Shown here: piece by piece, positions 7,432 through 13,450 of the stretch
How the letters are laid out: every line of letters starts with the position of its first letter
Position numbering within the stretch: the first letter of the stretch is position 1
From: an uncultured Oscillospiraceae bacterium
GTDB taxonomy: Bacteria > Bacillota > Clostridia > Oscillospirales > Oscillospiraceae
Assembly: GCA_910577805.1 (NCBI GenBank)
Contig: CAJTOE010000058.1
Coordinates: forward strand, 1-13,450
DNA length: 13,450 nt
Direction: 5' to 3'
Translations under genes and position numbers: made by a program
The notes under the pieces: generated by a model
Seen by the model: only the letters and a program-made list of their open reading frames with translations
Database searches by the model: none
What the model was told of the DNA's origin: nothing

Positions 7432-8868
7432 CTACTGATGAGGGGTTATAGCGTTTTTCTCGGACAGTTTCTGCTCAAAGCGGTCTTTTCGTGTGTTTAC
7501 AGGAACCGGCGTGGGGTATAGCCCAGTAAAACAAGCGCCGCAGTAATGCGCCTGCCCAATGAGCGCCCCCAGCTGTTCCACAGGCAGATAACCTAAAGAA
7601 TCCACTCCAATGATCTGGGCGATCTCCTCCACGCTGTGATGGCAGGCGATGAGGTTTTCCCGGGAATCAATGTCAGTACCATAGTAACAGGGGTTCAGGA
7701 AGGGGGGCGCGGACACCCGGAGATGGACCTCCCGGGCCCCCGCTTCCCGCAGCAGGCTGACAATTCGACCGCTGGTGGTTCCCCGGACAATGGAGTCATC
7801 CACCAGCACCACCCGCTTTCCGGCCACGCTGTCCTGGATAGCGCTGAGTTTAATTTTCACTTGATCCAACCGGTGGTCCTGGCCTGGAGCGATAAAGGTA
7901 CGGCCGATATACTTGTTCTTGATGAGGCCGATACCGTAGGGAATGCCGGACGCATGGCTGTAGCCCAATGCGGCGTCCAGCCCGGAGTCGGGCACCCCAA
8001 CCACCACGTCCGCCTGGACCGGGTGGGTCTGGGCCAGTATCTCCCCGGCCCGCAGACGGGCGGCGTGGACGGACACCCCGCCAATGACCGAGTCGGGCCG
8101 GGCAAAGTAGATGTACTCAAAGATGCAGGGGGAGGGCTCCGCTTTTTCGCAGTGCTCCCGGCGGGATACGATGCCATCCTTGGAAAACACCAAAATCTCT
8201 CCTGGCTCCAGGTCACGGACAAATTCCGCCCCTACAGCGGCCAAAGCGCAGCTCTCGGAGGCGGCCACATAACTCCCGTCCTCCATTTTTCCATAGCACA
8301 GGGGGCGAAAGCCATTGGGGTCCCGGGCGCAGATCAGCTTCTGAGGGGACATGAGCACCAGAGAGTAGGCTCCCTCCAGTCTGTTCATGGCCGCACTGAG
8401 CGCAGCCTCAATAGAGGGGGCGCTCAGCCGCTCCCTGGTGACGATGTAGGCGATGATCTCGGTATCGCTGGTACCATGGAAGATAGCTCCAGACAGCTCC
8501 AGCTTGTCTCGAAGCCGGGCTGCATTGCTCAGATTTCCGTTGTGCGCCAGGGCCATATGTCCTTTCTGGTGATTGACCTCGATGGGCTGGCAGTTGCTCC
8601 AGTTGGCGGCCCCGGTTGTGCCGTAGCGGGTATGGCCCACCGCCATAGTTCCTTGGGGCAGCCGGTCCAGCGTCTCGCCGGAAAAGACCTCCCCCACCAG
8701 CCCCAGGTCCTTGCGGGAGGCGAATATCCCGTCGTCGTTGACCACAATGCCGCAGCTCTCCTGTCCACGGTGCTGGAGGGCATACAGGCCGTAATAAGCC
8801 AGACGGCCCACGTCCGCAGGCCGGGGAGCAATCACACCAAACACACCGCATTCCTCATGGATACTCAT
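7432..8868 (-). CDS. purF: Amidophosphoribosyltransferase (PurF)
   Basis: It catalyses the committed step of purine synthesis, PRPP plus glutamine to phosphoribosylamine. The start is ATG 8868 with GGAGG (plus-strand 8876-8880) 7 bases upstream; a longer frame beginning at 8907 would start inside the leader hairpin and is rejected. From this start the protein has 478 residues: a six-residue propeptide (MSIHEE) and then Cys7, the nucleophile of the class II glutaminase exposed by self-cleavage, as in the Bacillus-type enzyme. Cys248, Cys394, Cys443 and Cys446 match the four iron-sulfur cluster ligands of that oxygen-sensitive type. The PRPP-binding loop VVLVDDSIVRGTTS is at 353-366. It stands alone, without other pur genes, and has its own promoter and leader terminator closely matching those of glnN. 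The 27-base gap to the convergent ANTAR gene contains no convincing terminator. Confidence 0.96.
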   Translation of the reverse strand: MSIHEECGVFGVIAPRPADVGRLAYYGLYALQHRGQESCGIVVNDDGIFASRKDLGLVGEVFSGETLDRLPQGTMAVGHTRYGTTGAANWSNCQPIEVNHQKGHMALAHNGNLSNAARLRDKLELSGAIFHGTSDTEIIAYIVTRERLSAPSIEAALSAAMNRLEGAYSLVLMSPQKLICARDPNGFRPLCYGKMEDGSYVAASESCALAAVGAEFVRDLEPGEILVFSKDGIVSRREHCEKAEPSPCIFEYIYFARPDSVIGGVSVHAARLRAGEILAQTHPVQADVVVGVPDSGLDAALGYSHASGIPYGIGLIKNKYIGRTFIAPGQDHRLDQVKIKLSAIQDSVAGKRVVLVDDSIVRGTTSGRIVSLLREAGAREVHLRVSAPPFLNPCYYGTDIDSRENLIACHHSVEEIAQIIGVDSLGYLPVEQLGALIGQAHYCGACFTGLYPTPVPVNTRKDRFEQKLSEKNAITPHQ

Positions 8869-8889
8869 TTCTATACCTCCGTTTCGGAT

Positions 8890-8938
8890 AAAAAAGCGCA
8901 AAGACATCTCTCAGCTGTAAACTGAAAAGACGTCTTTG
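8890..8938 (-). terminator. Leader terminator hairpin (attenuator) of purF
   Basis: On the minus strand CAAAGACGTCTTTTCAG (8938-8922) pairs with CTGAGAGATGTCTTTG (8914-8899), giving 16 pairs, one bulged U and two G-U pairs around a seven-base loop. CGC and then UUUUUU (8895-8890) follow. The 5' arm holds a perfect 12-base palindrome, AAAGACGTCTTT, that could also fold on itself. Placement just after the start of transcription and sequence closely match the glnN leader; differences between the two mostly preserve pairing. Confidence 0.8.
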
Positions 8939-8952
8939 CCTTTACAGGGCGC

Positions 8953-8981
8953 ATTATACACTCCAGCTTGAACACTGTCAA
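8953..8981 (-). promoter_or_regulatory. Promoter of purF
   Basis: Perfect TTGACA (8981-8976) and perfect TATAAT (8958-8953) lie 17 bases apart on the minus strand, with an A/T-rich region upstream of -35. The predicted start is near 8946. The stretch from -10 into the first hairpin arm is almost the same as in the glnN leader. Confidence 0.9.
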
Positions 8982-9117
8982 CCATTTCTGTTTAACTTTA
9001 TGTGGTATGTGAAAATTTTTTTCATATCATCTCAATGCCGGCTGGCTTGCGGACTTATCATATTCAAACGATATGGAAGCTCCAATGATATAGGTATTTC
9101 CTTTTTCCTCAAACCTG
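8982..9117. other. AT-rich intergenic region between divergent promoters
   Basis: This is the gene-free centre of the 8869-9192 gap, between the purF promoter and the promoter of the micropeptide genes. It is AT-rich compared with its surroundings. It holds a dyad ATGTGAAA-N5-TTTCATAT (9007-9027, one G-T mismatch) and a smaller CATAT-N7-ATATG dyad (9059-9075). Either could be a binding site for a regulator of the divergent promoters, but no known operator consensus is recognisable. Confidence 0.35.
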
Positions 9118-9126
9118 TGCTATGAT
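9118..9126 (+). promoter_or_regulatory. Candidate extended -10 promoter of the micropeptide genes
   Basis: TGCTATGAT (9118-9126) is an extended -10 (TGn plus TATGAT, one mismatch to consensus). No clear -35 is present at the right distance. The predicted start near 9133 gives an A-rich, apparently unstructured leader of about 60 bases ending at the first micropeptide gene. Confidence 0.5.
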
Positions 9127-9192
9127 GAAAACATCCAAAGGGAACACACAACAAATACCTGAACAGAACAAAAGAAAGTGGAGGAATTGACC

Positions 9193-9267
9193 ATGAAAAA
9201 GACATTTTTTGAGAAGCTGTCCGCCATGCTGACCGGCTATTACAAGTCGTTCTCCATGGACTTTTAA
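9193..9267 (+). CDS. Micropeptide 1 (24 residues), unknown function
   Basis: A short frame encodes 24 residues beginning MKKTFFEKLSAML and ending in YYKSFSMDF. The ribosome binding site GGAGG (9180-9184) is 8 bases before the ATG, which is ideal spacing, and an extended -10 promoter lies about 65 bases upstream. The peptide is basic at its N-terminus and has aromatic residues along a likely amphipathic helix; it has no Cys, no signal peptide and no clear membrane span. It resembles the next small frame (9304-9357) in MKK, L-S/T, YY-K/R-S/T-FS, which argues that both are real. I do not recognise a family. It could be a small regulator, a signalling peptide or a leader peptide. Confidence 0.6.
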   Translation: MKKTFFEKLSAMLTGYYKSFSMDF

Positions 9268-9303
9268 CGGGGATGCCCAAACGAGTATAAGGAGGAACTG
9301 ACG

Positions 9304-9357
9304 GTGAAAAAGCTGGCTGATTTCCTGTCGGAATACTACAGAACCTTCTCCCGCTGA
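9304..9357 (+). CDS. Micropeptide 2 (17 residues), unknown function
   Basis: GTG-started frame of 17 residues, MKKLADFLSEYYRTFSR, with AAGGAGG (9289-9295) 8 bases upstream, a near-perfect ribosome binding site. It follows micropeptide 1 by 36 bases and repeats its plan (MKK, then LS, then YY-basic-T/S-FS), suggesting a tandem duplication that has diverged. It is followed within about 50 bases by a terminator hairpin, so the two small genes appear to form their own transcription unit. Its function is unknown. Chance frames this short are common; the case rests on the paired ribosome binding sites and the shared sequence. Confidence 0.55.
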   Translation: MKKLADFLSEYYRTFSR

Positions 9358-9407
9358 GATTGCCCTCTCCAAGCTTTGCGTGATCCATCCGTCACCGAAG
9401 TAAGCAG

Positions 9408-9447
9408 CAGCCCGGACATGCAGAAGCATCGTCCGGGCTGTCGTCTT
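9408..9447 (+). terminator. Terminator hairpin after the micropeptide genes
   Basis: CAGCCCGGAC (9408-9417) and GTCCGGGCTG (9431-9440) are perfect 10-base complements with a 13-base loop in which ATGC/GCAT can add pairs. The following TCGTCTT is only moderately T-rich, so termination may be partial, with some read-through toward glmS. Confidence 0.6.
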
Positions 9448-9482
9448 GACAAGGAAGGTCCAAGCTCCTCGGTCAGTTTTTC

Positions 9483-9511
9483 TTTACATCTGAGGCCAAA
9501 GGGCCTATAAT
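9483..9511 (+). promoter_or_regulatory. Promoter of glmS
   Basis: TTTACA (9483-9488, one mismatch to consensus) and perfect TATAAT (9506-9511) are separated by 17 bases. The predicted start is near 9518, about 80 bases before the ribozyme cleavage site. Confidence 0.85.
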
Positions 9512-9517
9512 GAACGG

Positions 9518-9597
9518 GCGTATGGGACAAAGCGGACGCCGCATACAATCCCATACATCGCAGAGGGAAAGGAGGACCATGGGCACGGCCCATCAGA
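9518..9597 (+). promoter_or_regulatory. Leader upstream of the glmS ribozyme
   Basis: This is the 5' part of the glmS transcript that would be released by ribozyme cleavage. It contains a hairpin with an 8-bp outer stem GTATGGGA/TCCCATAC (9520-9527 and 9549-9556) and an inner GCGG/CCGC stem. Then come an AAAGGAGG ribosome-binding-like site (9568-9575) and an ATG at 9579. A 6-bp hairpin ATGGGC-ACG-GCCCAT (9579-9593) covers that ATG. The frame from this ATG runs 39 codons through the ribozyme to a stop at 9696-9698. Whether it is translated is unknown; the 3-base spacing is short. Confidence 0.45.
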
Positions 9598-9760
9598 AGC
9601 GCCAGCGCCCGCTTTGGCGGGACGACGAGGTGAGGGGAGAATCGAAGGTTCGGCGGATGCCCCTCCGCGCCGGCTCCGGGCGCGTACACAGCCTGTAAAT
9701 ATGCGGGCAACCGCAAAACAGAGGGGCTGTGACCGGGGAACGAGGTCAAATGGCTGCGAG
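9598..9760 (+). ncRNA. glmS ribozyme (glucosamine-6-phosphate riboswitch)
   Basis: This self-cleaving RNA uses glucosamine 6-phosphate as cofactor and lowers glmS expression when product is plentiful. The conserved cleavage-site sequence AGCGCCAG starts at 9598, so the cut should fall between A9598 and G9599. A shortened P1 hairpin (CCCGC/GCGGG) is followed by the core motifs GACGAGGTG (9619-9635 region), ATCGAAGGTTCGGCGGATG and CCCCTCC. Then come the CACAGCC...GGCTGTG helix and the GACC...GGTC helix (near 9731-9747). These match the known Bacillus-type ribozyme in order and spacing. The 3' boundary is approximate. It sits directly upstream of glmS, its usual place. Confidence 0.93.
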
Positions 9761-9850
9761 TTTGTCCTCCTATTTTATCCCCGCCGCAATGACACAGCCC
9801 CCGCCAGCAGCGGGGACTCCCAAACATGGGCGGGACAAGGAGGAAAATTA
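9761..9850 (+). promoter_or_regulatory. Possible helix covering the glmS ribosome binding site
   Basis: Between the ribozyme and glmS, three nested stems can form. TCCTCCT (9765-9771) pairs with AGGAGGA (9838-9844), which is the glmS ribosome binding site. CCCGCC (9780-9785) pairs with GGCGGG (9829-9834), and CCCCGC (9799-9804) with GCGGGG (9810-9815). The arrangement would hide the ribosome binding site. The pairing is read directly; the regulatory role is inferred. Confidence 0.45.
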
Positions 9851-9853
9851 AAT

Positions 9854-11689
9854 ATGTGCGGAATTGTAGGCTATATCGGAGGGGAACAGGCCGCCCCCAT
9901 TCTGCTGGAGGGACTGTCCCGGCTGGAATACCGGGGGTACGACTCCGCCGGGGTGGCGGTGTTCGACGGGCAGACGGGGTCGCTGGCCGTCCGAAAGGCC
10001 AAGGGGCGGCTCCAGGTGCTCTCCGACCAGCTCCACGGGGGCGCGGACCTGGACAGCACTGCGGGGGTGGGACACACCCGCTGGGCCACCCACGGGGCCC
10101 CCAGCGACGTCAACTCCCACCCCCAGGTGAGCCGCAGCGGAAAGATTGCTGTGGTCCACAACGGGATCATCGAGAATTACGCTGAGCTGAAGGCCTTCCT
10201 CATGAACCAGGGGGTCTCCTTCACCTCGGAGACCGACACCGAGGTGGTGGCCCAGCTCATCGAGTACTTCTACGACGGCGACCTGCTCCAGGCCGTGGGC
10301 CGGGTGCTCCACCGCATCCAGGGAGCCTACGCCCTGGGCATCCTGTGCGCCGACTGTCCCGACCAGATCATCGCCGTCCGAAAGGACAGCCCGCTGATTC
10401 TGGGTTACGGGGAGGGGTGCAATTTCATTGCCAGTGATGTCACTGCCATCCTGCGCCACACCAGAAGGGTGGGCTACATGGAGGACGGGGAGCTGGCCGT
10501 CCTCACCCGGGAGGGCGTTCAGTGTTACAACCACCTGATGCAGCCTATCGAAAAAGAGATCGTCACCGTAGATTGGGAAATTGATGCCGCCGAGAAGGGC
10601 GGGTACGAGCACTTCATGTTCAAGGAGATCATGGAGCAGCCTGAGGCCTTGCGCCGATGCCTCTCCCCCCGCATCCGGGAGGGGGAGGCCGTCTTTGAGG
10701 ATTTTTCCCTCAGCAAGGATTTTCTCCAAAATATGCGCCGCATCTACATCGTGGCCTGCGGCTCCAGCTACCACGTGGGGATGGTGGGCAAGTACCACCT
10801 AGAGCGGCTCACCCGCATTCCGGTGGAGGTGGCCCTGGGCTCCGAGTTCCGGTACATGGACCCTATTGTAGATGAACACACTCTGGTGATCGTCATCAGC
10901 CAGTCGGGCGAGACTCTGGACACCATGGCCGCCCTCCGGGAGGCCCGGCGGCTGGGAGGACACATCCTGTCCATCGTCAACGTGGTGGGCTCCTCCATCG
11001 CCCGGGAGTCGGACCAGGTGCTATACACCTGGGCGGGTCCGGAGATTGCCGTGGCCACCACCAAGGCCTACACCACCCAGCTGGCCCTGCTGTCCCTGCT
11101 GGCCCTGTGGCTGGGGAAACGGCTGGGAACCGTCCCGGAGAAGGACTGCCGGGAAATGGTGGCCGCCTTCCGGGAGCTGCCTGGTAAGATGGAGGAGGTG
11201 CTTTCCCACCGGGACGACATTCAGTACTTTGCTTCCCAGTATTTCAACCACGACTCCATCTTCTTCATGGGGCGGAATCTGGACTACGCCTTGGGACTGG
11301 AGGGCTCGCTGAAGCTGAAGGAGATCTCCTACATCCACTCGGAGGCCTACGCCTCCGGGGAGCTGAAACACGGCACCATCAGCCTCATCGAGGACGGCAC
11401 CCTGGTGGTGGCTTTGGGGACTTATGGAAAGCTGTTTGCCAAGGCCATGAGCAACGTGGTGGAGGTAAAGTCCCGAGGGGCCAGTGTCTTGGCCCTTACT
11501 ACTTACCCCCACCAGGAGGAGATGGCACGCACCGCCGATGTGGTGATGACCATCCCTGACATCCATGCACTGCTGCTCCCCATCCTGGGGGTGGTTCCCC
11601 TCCAGCTCTTTGCCTACTATGTGGCCCTTATGCGGGGCTGCGACATCGACAAGCCCCGGAATCTGGCCAAGAGCGTAACGGTGGAGTAG
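9854..11689 (+). CDS. glmS: Glutamine-fructose-6-phosphate aminotransferase (isomerising)
   Basis: It makes glucosamine 6-phosphate from fructose 6-phosphate and glutamine, the entry to cell wall amino sugars. The true start is ATG 9854, giving MCGIVGYIGG with Cys2 as N-terminal nucleophile after Met removal; AAGGAGGA (9838-9844 region) lies just upstream. A longer open frame from 9614 lies in the ribozyme and is not coding. The protein has 611 residues, the normal length. Glutaminase motifs: GHTRWATHG (73-81), NGIIENY (103-109) and ETDTE (126-130). The isomerase half has two SIS domains, with CGSS (302-305) and SQSGET (349-354) in the first and SGELKHGT in the second; the C-terminus ends DKPRNLAKSVTVE. 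Control is through the upstream ribozyme. A LysR-type gene follows 33 bases downstream, probably in the same transcript. Confidence 0.97.
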   Translation: MCGIVGYIGGEQAAPILLEGLSRLEYRGYDSAGVAVFDGQTGSLAVRKAKGRLQVLSDQLHGGADLDSTAGVGHTRWATHGAPSDVNSHPQVSRSGKIAVVHNGIIENYAELKAFLMNQGVSFTSETDTEVVAQLIEYFYDGDLLQAVGRVLHRIQGAYALGILCADCPDQIIAVRKDSPLILGYGEGCNFIASDVTAILRHTRRVGYMEDGELAVLTREGVQCYNHLMQPIEKEIVTVDWEIDAAEKGGYEHFMFKEIMEQPEALRRCLSPRIREGEAVFEDFSLSKDFLQNMRRIYIVACGSSYHVGMVGKYHLERLTRIPVEVALGSEFRYMDPIVDEHTLVIVISQSGETLDTMAALREARRLGGHILSIVNVVGSSIARESDQVLYTWAGPEIAVATTKAYTTQLALLSLLALWLGKRLGTVPEKDCREMVAAFRELPGKMEEVLSHRDDIQYFASQYFNHDSIFFMGRNLDYALGLEGSLKLKEISYIHSEAYASGELKHGTISLIEDGTLVVALGTYGKLFAKAMSNVVEVKSRGASVLALTTYPHQEEMARTADVVMTIPDIHALLLPILGVVPLQLFAYYVALMRGCDIDKPRNLAKSVTVE

Positions 11690-11722
11690 AATGAAAAACG
11701 GACGATAGAGGGAGTCCTTGCC

Positions 11723-12616
11723 ATGGAACTGCGCACCCTGCACTATTTTACCGTTGTGGCTCAGGAATTGAACATTACCCGGGCGGCAGAAAAACTGAAC
11801 ATGAGCCAACCTCCCCTCAGCAATCAGATCAAGGCGCTGGAGGAGGAACTGGGAGTTCAGCTGTTCATCCGGGGCAAGCGGCGTCTGGAGCTGACCGAGG
11901 AGGGAGGCCTGCTGCTGCGTCGGGCGGTCCAGATTCAGGAGCTGGCAGACAAGACCCGGCAGGAGATTGCCAGCCTGCGGGAGGGGATGACGGGTGTCAT
12001 ATATCTGAGTATGGTGGAGGGACGCGCCCCCTTCCTGGCCGCCCGGTGGATCGCCGGCTTTCGGGAGGAATTCCCCCTGGTGCGGTACAACCTGTGGAAT
12101 GGCAGCAGCGACGATGTGCTGGACCGGCTTCACAAGGGGCTGGCTGACCTGGCTGTCATCGCCGCCCCTTACGACACCGAGCACCTGGAGGGCTTTCCCG
12201 TGGGCCGGGAACCCTGGATTGCTATGCTTCACCCAGACCATCCCCTGGCCCAGCCGATAGGAGACACCATTCCCCTATCCAGCCTGGCAGGGGAGCCGCT
12301 GATTGTCCCCAGCCGAAAATCTCGGGTGGACGCTATCCGCCGCTGGTTCGGAGAGGTTGGCGCGGAGCCTCATATCCTCTGCGAGATGTCCAACTATATG
12401 GATGCAGCGGCCCTAACCAGCCAGGGGGTTGGAATCAGCATCTTCCCTCAAACCGTTGACGTGTCCAACGGTCTGGTGGTGTCCAAGGTGGTGATTCAGC
12501 CCTCCCGTCAGGTGGAATATATCCTGGTCTGGAACAGGGGACAGCCCCCTTCCGGATTGACTCGGGAATTTATTCACTTCGTCCAAGAAAATCTGAGAAA
12601 TGACGGTAGCCGCTAA
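11723..12616 (+). CDS. LysR-family transcriptional regulator
   Basis: A 297-residue protein, the usual length for the family. Residues about 1-60 form the winged helix-turn-helix (ITRAAEKLNMSQPPLSNQIK, helices near 18-37), followed by a linker helix and a periplasmic-binding-protein-like effector domain (about 90-290). Such proteins are cytoplasmic tetramers that bind DNA and respond to a small ligand; the ligand here cannot be read from sequence. The ribosome binding site GAGGGAG (11708-11714) is 8 bases before ATG. It lies 33 bases after glmS on the same strand with no terminator between them, so it is probably cotranscribed and thus indirectly under ribozyme control. LysR regulators are more often divergent from their targets, so the target may lie elsewhere. 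A terminator follows at 12665-12704. Confidence 0.93.
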   Translation: MELRTLHYFTVVAQELNITRAAEKLNMSQPPLSNQIKALEEELGVQLFIRGKRRLELTEEGGLLLRRAVQIQELADKTRQEIASLREGMTGVIYLSMVEGRAPFLAARWIAGFREEFPLVRYNLWNGSSDDVLDRLHKGLADLAVIAAPYDTEHLEGFPVGREPWIAMLHPDHPLAQPIGDTIPLSSLAGEPLIVPSRKSRVDAIRRWFGEVGAEPHILCEMSNYMDAAALTSQGVGISIFPQTVDVSNGLVVSKVVIQPSRQVEYILVWNRGQPPSGLTREFIHFVQENLRNDGSR

Positions 12617-12664
12617 AATATAATTATGATGCAATAATTTTGTCAAAAATTTAAGACAGAGCAT

Positions 12665-12704
12665 AAAAAAGCATCGGTTGGGATTATCCTAACCGATGCT
12701 TTTC
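12665..12704. terminator. Bidirectional intrinsic terminator after the LysR gene
   Basis: AAGCATCGGTT (12669-12679) and AACCGATGCTT (12691-12701) form an 11-bp stem. It is followed by TTTTCT on the plus strand and preceded by a run of A (T on the minus strand). It can end the glmS-lysR transcript and also the decayed gene on the other strand. Confidence 0.85.
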
Positions 12705-12719
12705 TATAGATCATGCTAC

Positions 12720-13450
12720 TTATGCAGCGTTTTTCTGTGACCGCAATCCACGGGCCCGAATCTGTCGGGCGATTTTGACCGCCTGCATGGAATCCACATA
12801 GTTTTCCAGCAGTGTTTCCGGCTGCCGCCGTCCAATACAGTTTTGGTACAGGTCGAAAAGCCGCTGGGCCTCCAGGCAGTAGGGCAGCGGGTCCACATGG
12901 AGGTCGGAGACCATGTTGTCGTAGGAGAAGATTCCGCCCTCCTTGGTAAAGCTGATGTTGGCCAGCTTTTTGTACTCATTGGCGTCCTCGTGGACGGTCT
13001 CTTTGATCAGCTCCCGGGAGATCACGCCACCAGGGGCTTTGTTGTCCCGGCAGTAAACCTTGAACACCTGGGGGCCGCTGTCGGTTTTCAGGACCATCCG
13101 CTCATAGATGTCCCCGGTGGCCGAGCGGAACGCTTCAGCCAGAGCGGTGCGGCGGGTAGGCTGGTAGGGAAACCCGACAGACTGGCACAGCTCACTAAAC
13201 TTCTCCTTTGCTGGCCGTCAATGACCATGCGGTTGATACAGACCAGCGGCAGAAACTCAGTGTTGCCGACCAAAAGGAGCTGCCTGTACTGTTCTGCTTT
13301 TTTCAAGTCCTTGGGCGGGACGCAGTCCAGTTCGTCCAGCGGGACTTTCGATCCGGCTTATTCTCATCATCCAGCCGGATCTGCATTCCCTGGATCAATC
13401 CGCTTTTGTCGCAGTAAGGGACAGAAGCCCGCTGTACCCAGCGATATTCC
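12720..13450 (-). pseudogene. Decayed, unrecognised gene, cut by window edge
   Basis: Read on the minus strand from the window edge, a continuous protein-like sequence emerges only if the frame shifts twice. The first segment (13449 to about 13345) reads EYRWVQRASVPYCDKSG and on. The second (about 13348-13212) includes VPLDELDCVPPKDLKKAEQY. The third (about 13212-12720) starts KEKFSELCQSVGFPYQPTRR and ends RSQKNAA, with an intact 125-codon open stretch from 13097. Each junction fits the loss of one G from a GG pair (near 13343-13348 and 13210-13213). No start, ribosome binding site or promoter is inside the window. I do not recognise the family. It may be a true relic or an intact gene with two base-calling errors; the downstream terminator at 12665-12704 fits its 3' end. 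Confidence 0.6.

Noticed and set aside
8869..8907. Upstream start of purF adding 13 residues
   Set aside because: It would start inside the terminator hairpin with no ribosome binding site, and would lengthen the propeptide before Cys7 without need.
7636..8925. Plus-strand frame opposite purF, and another opposite glmS/lysR (11021-12241)
   Set aside because: Both are antisense shadows of genes with complete catalytic motifs, without start signals.
9614..9853. N-terminal extension of glmS by 80 codons
   Set aside because: This is the ribozyme; GlmS needs Cys at position 2, given by ATG 9854 with a strong ribosome binding site.
12720..13450. Mobile element or integration site at the right end
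   Set aside because: No transposase, integrase, terminal repeats or attachment duplication could be seen; only one decayed unrecognised gene.

Overview
The window looks like chromosomal DNA from a GC-rich gut-type Clostridia, most plausibly Oscillospiraceae (Flavonifractor/Lawsonibacter-like). The reasons are strong AGGAGG ribosome binding sites, a type III glutamine synthetase, a glmS ribozyme and an ANTAR regulator next to glnA. The taxonomy is inferred from gene style, not from any search.

Layout. 1-125: a bidirectional terminator. 126-5352 (minus): a tight operon glnN - asnB - guaA (gaps of 11 and 2 bases), read from a near-consensus promoter at 5446-5474 through a leader with a terminator-like hairpin. 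5578-7404 (plus): the divergent pair glnA - ANTAR regulator. 7432-8868 (minus): purF, with its own promoter and a leader hairpin of the same kind as glnN's. 9193-9357 (plus): two tiny, mutually similar peptide genes, each with an excellent ribosome binding site, followed by a hairpin terminator. 9483-12616 (plus): a promoter, an upstream leader, the glmS ribozyme, glmS, and a LysR-type regulator. 12617-12719: an AT-rich stretch and a terminator. 12720-13450 (minus): a decayed, unrecognised gene running off the window.

How it works together. Nearly every gene makes or spends the amide nitrogen of glutamine. GlnN, and perhaps GlnA, fix ammonia. AsnB, GuaA, PurF and GlmS are four different glutamine amidotransferases, supplying asparagine, GMP, purines and amino sugars. 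At least two RNA-level control devices are visible: matched terminator-hairpin leaders in front of glnN and purF, and the glucosamine-6-phosphate-sensing ribozyme in front of glmS. The ANTAR protein encoded between the two hairpin leaders is the obvious candidate for acting on them, but this is inference.

Most worth a second look: the shared glnN/purF leader element, whose base pairs covary; the tandem micropeptides at 9193-9357; the GlnA protein with a Lys where the catalytic flap Glu is expected; and a possible helix covering the glmS ribosome binding site downstream of the ribozyme.
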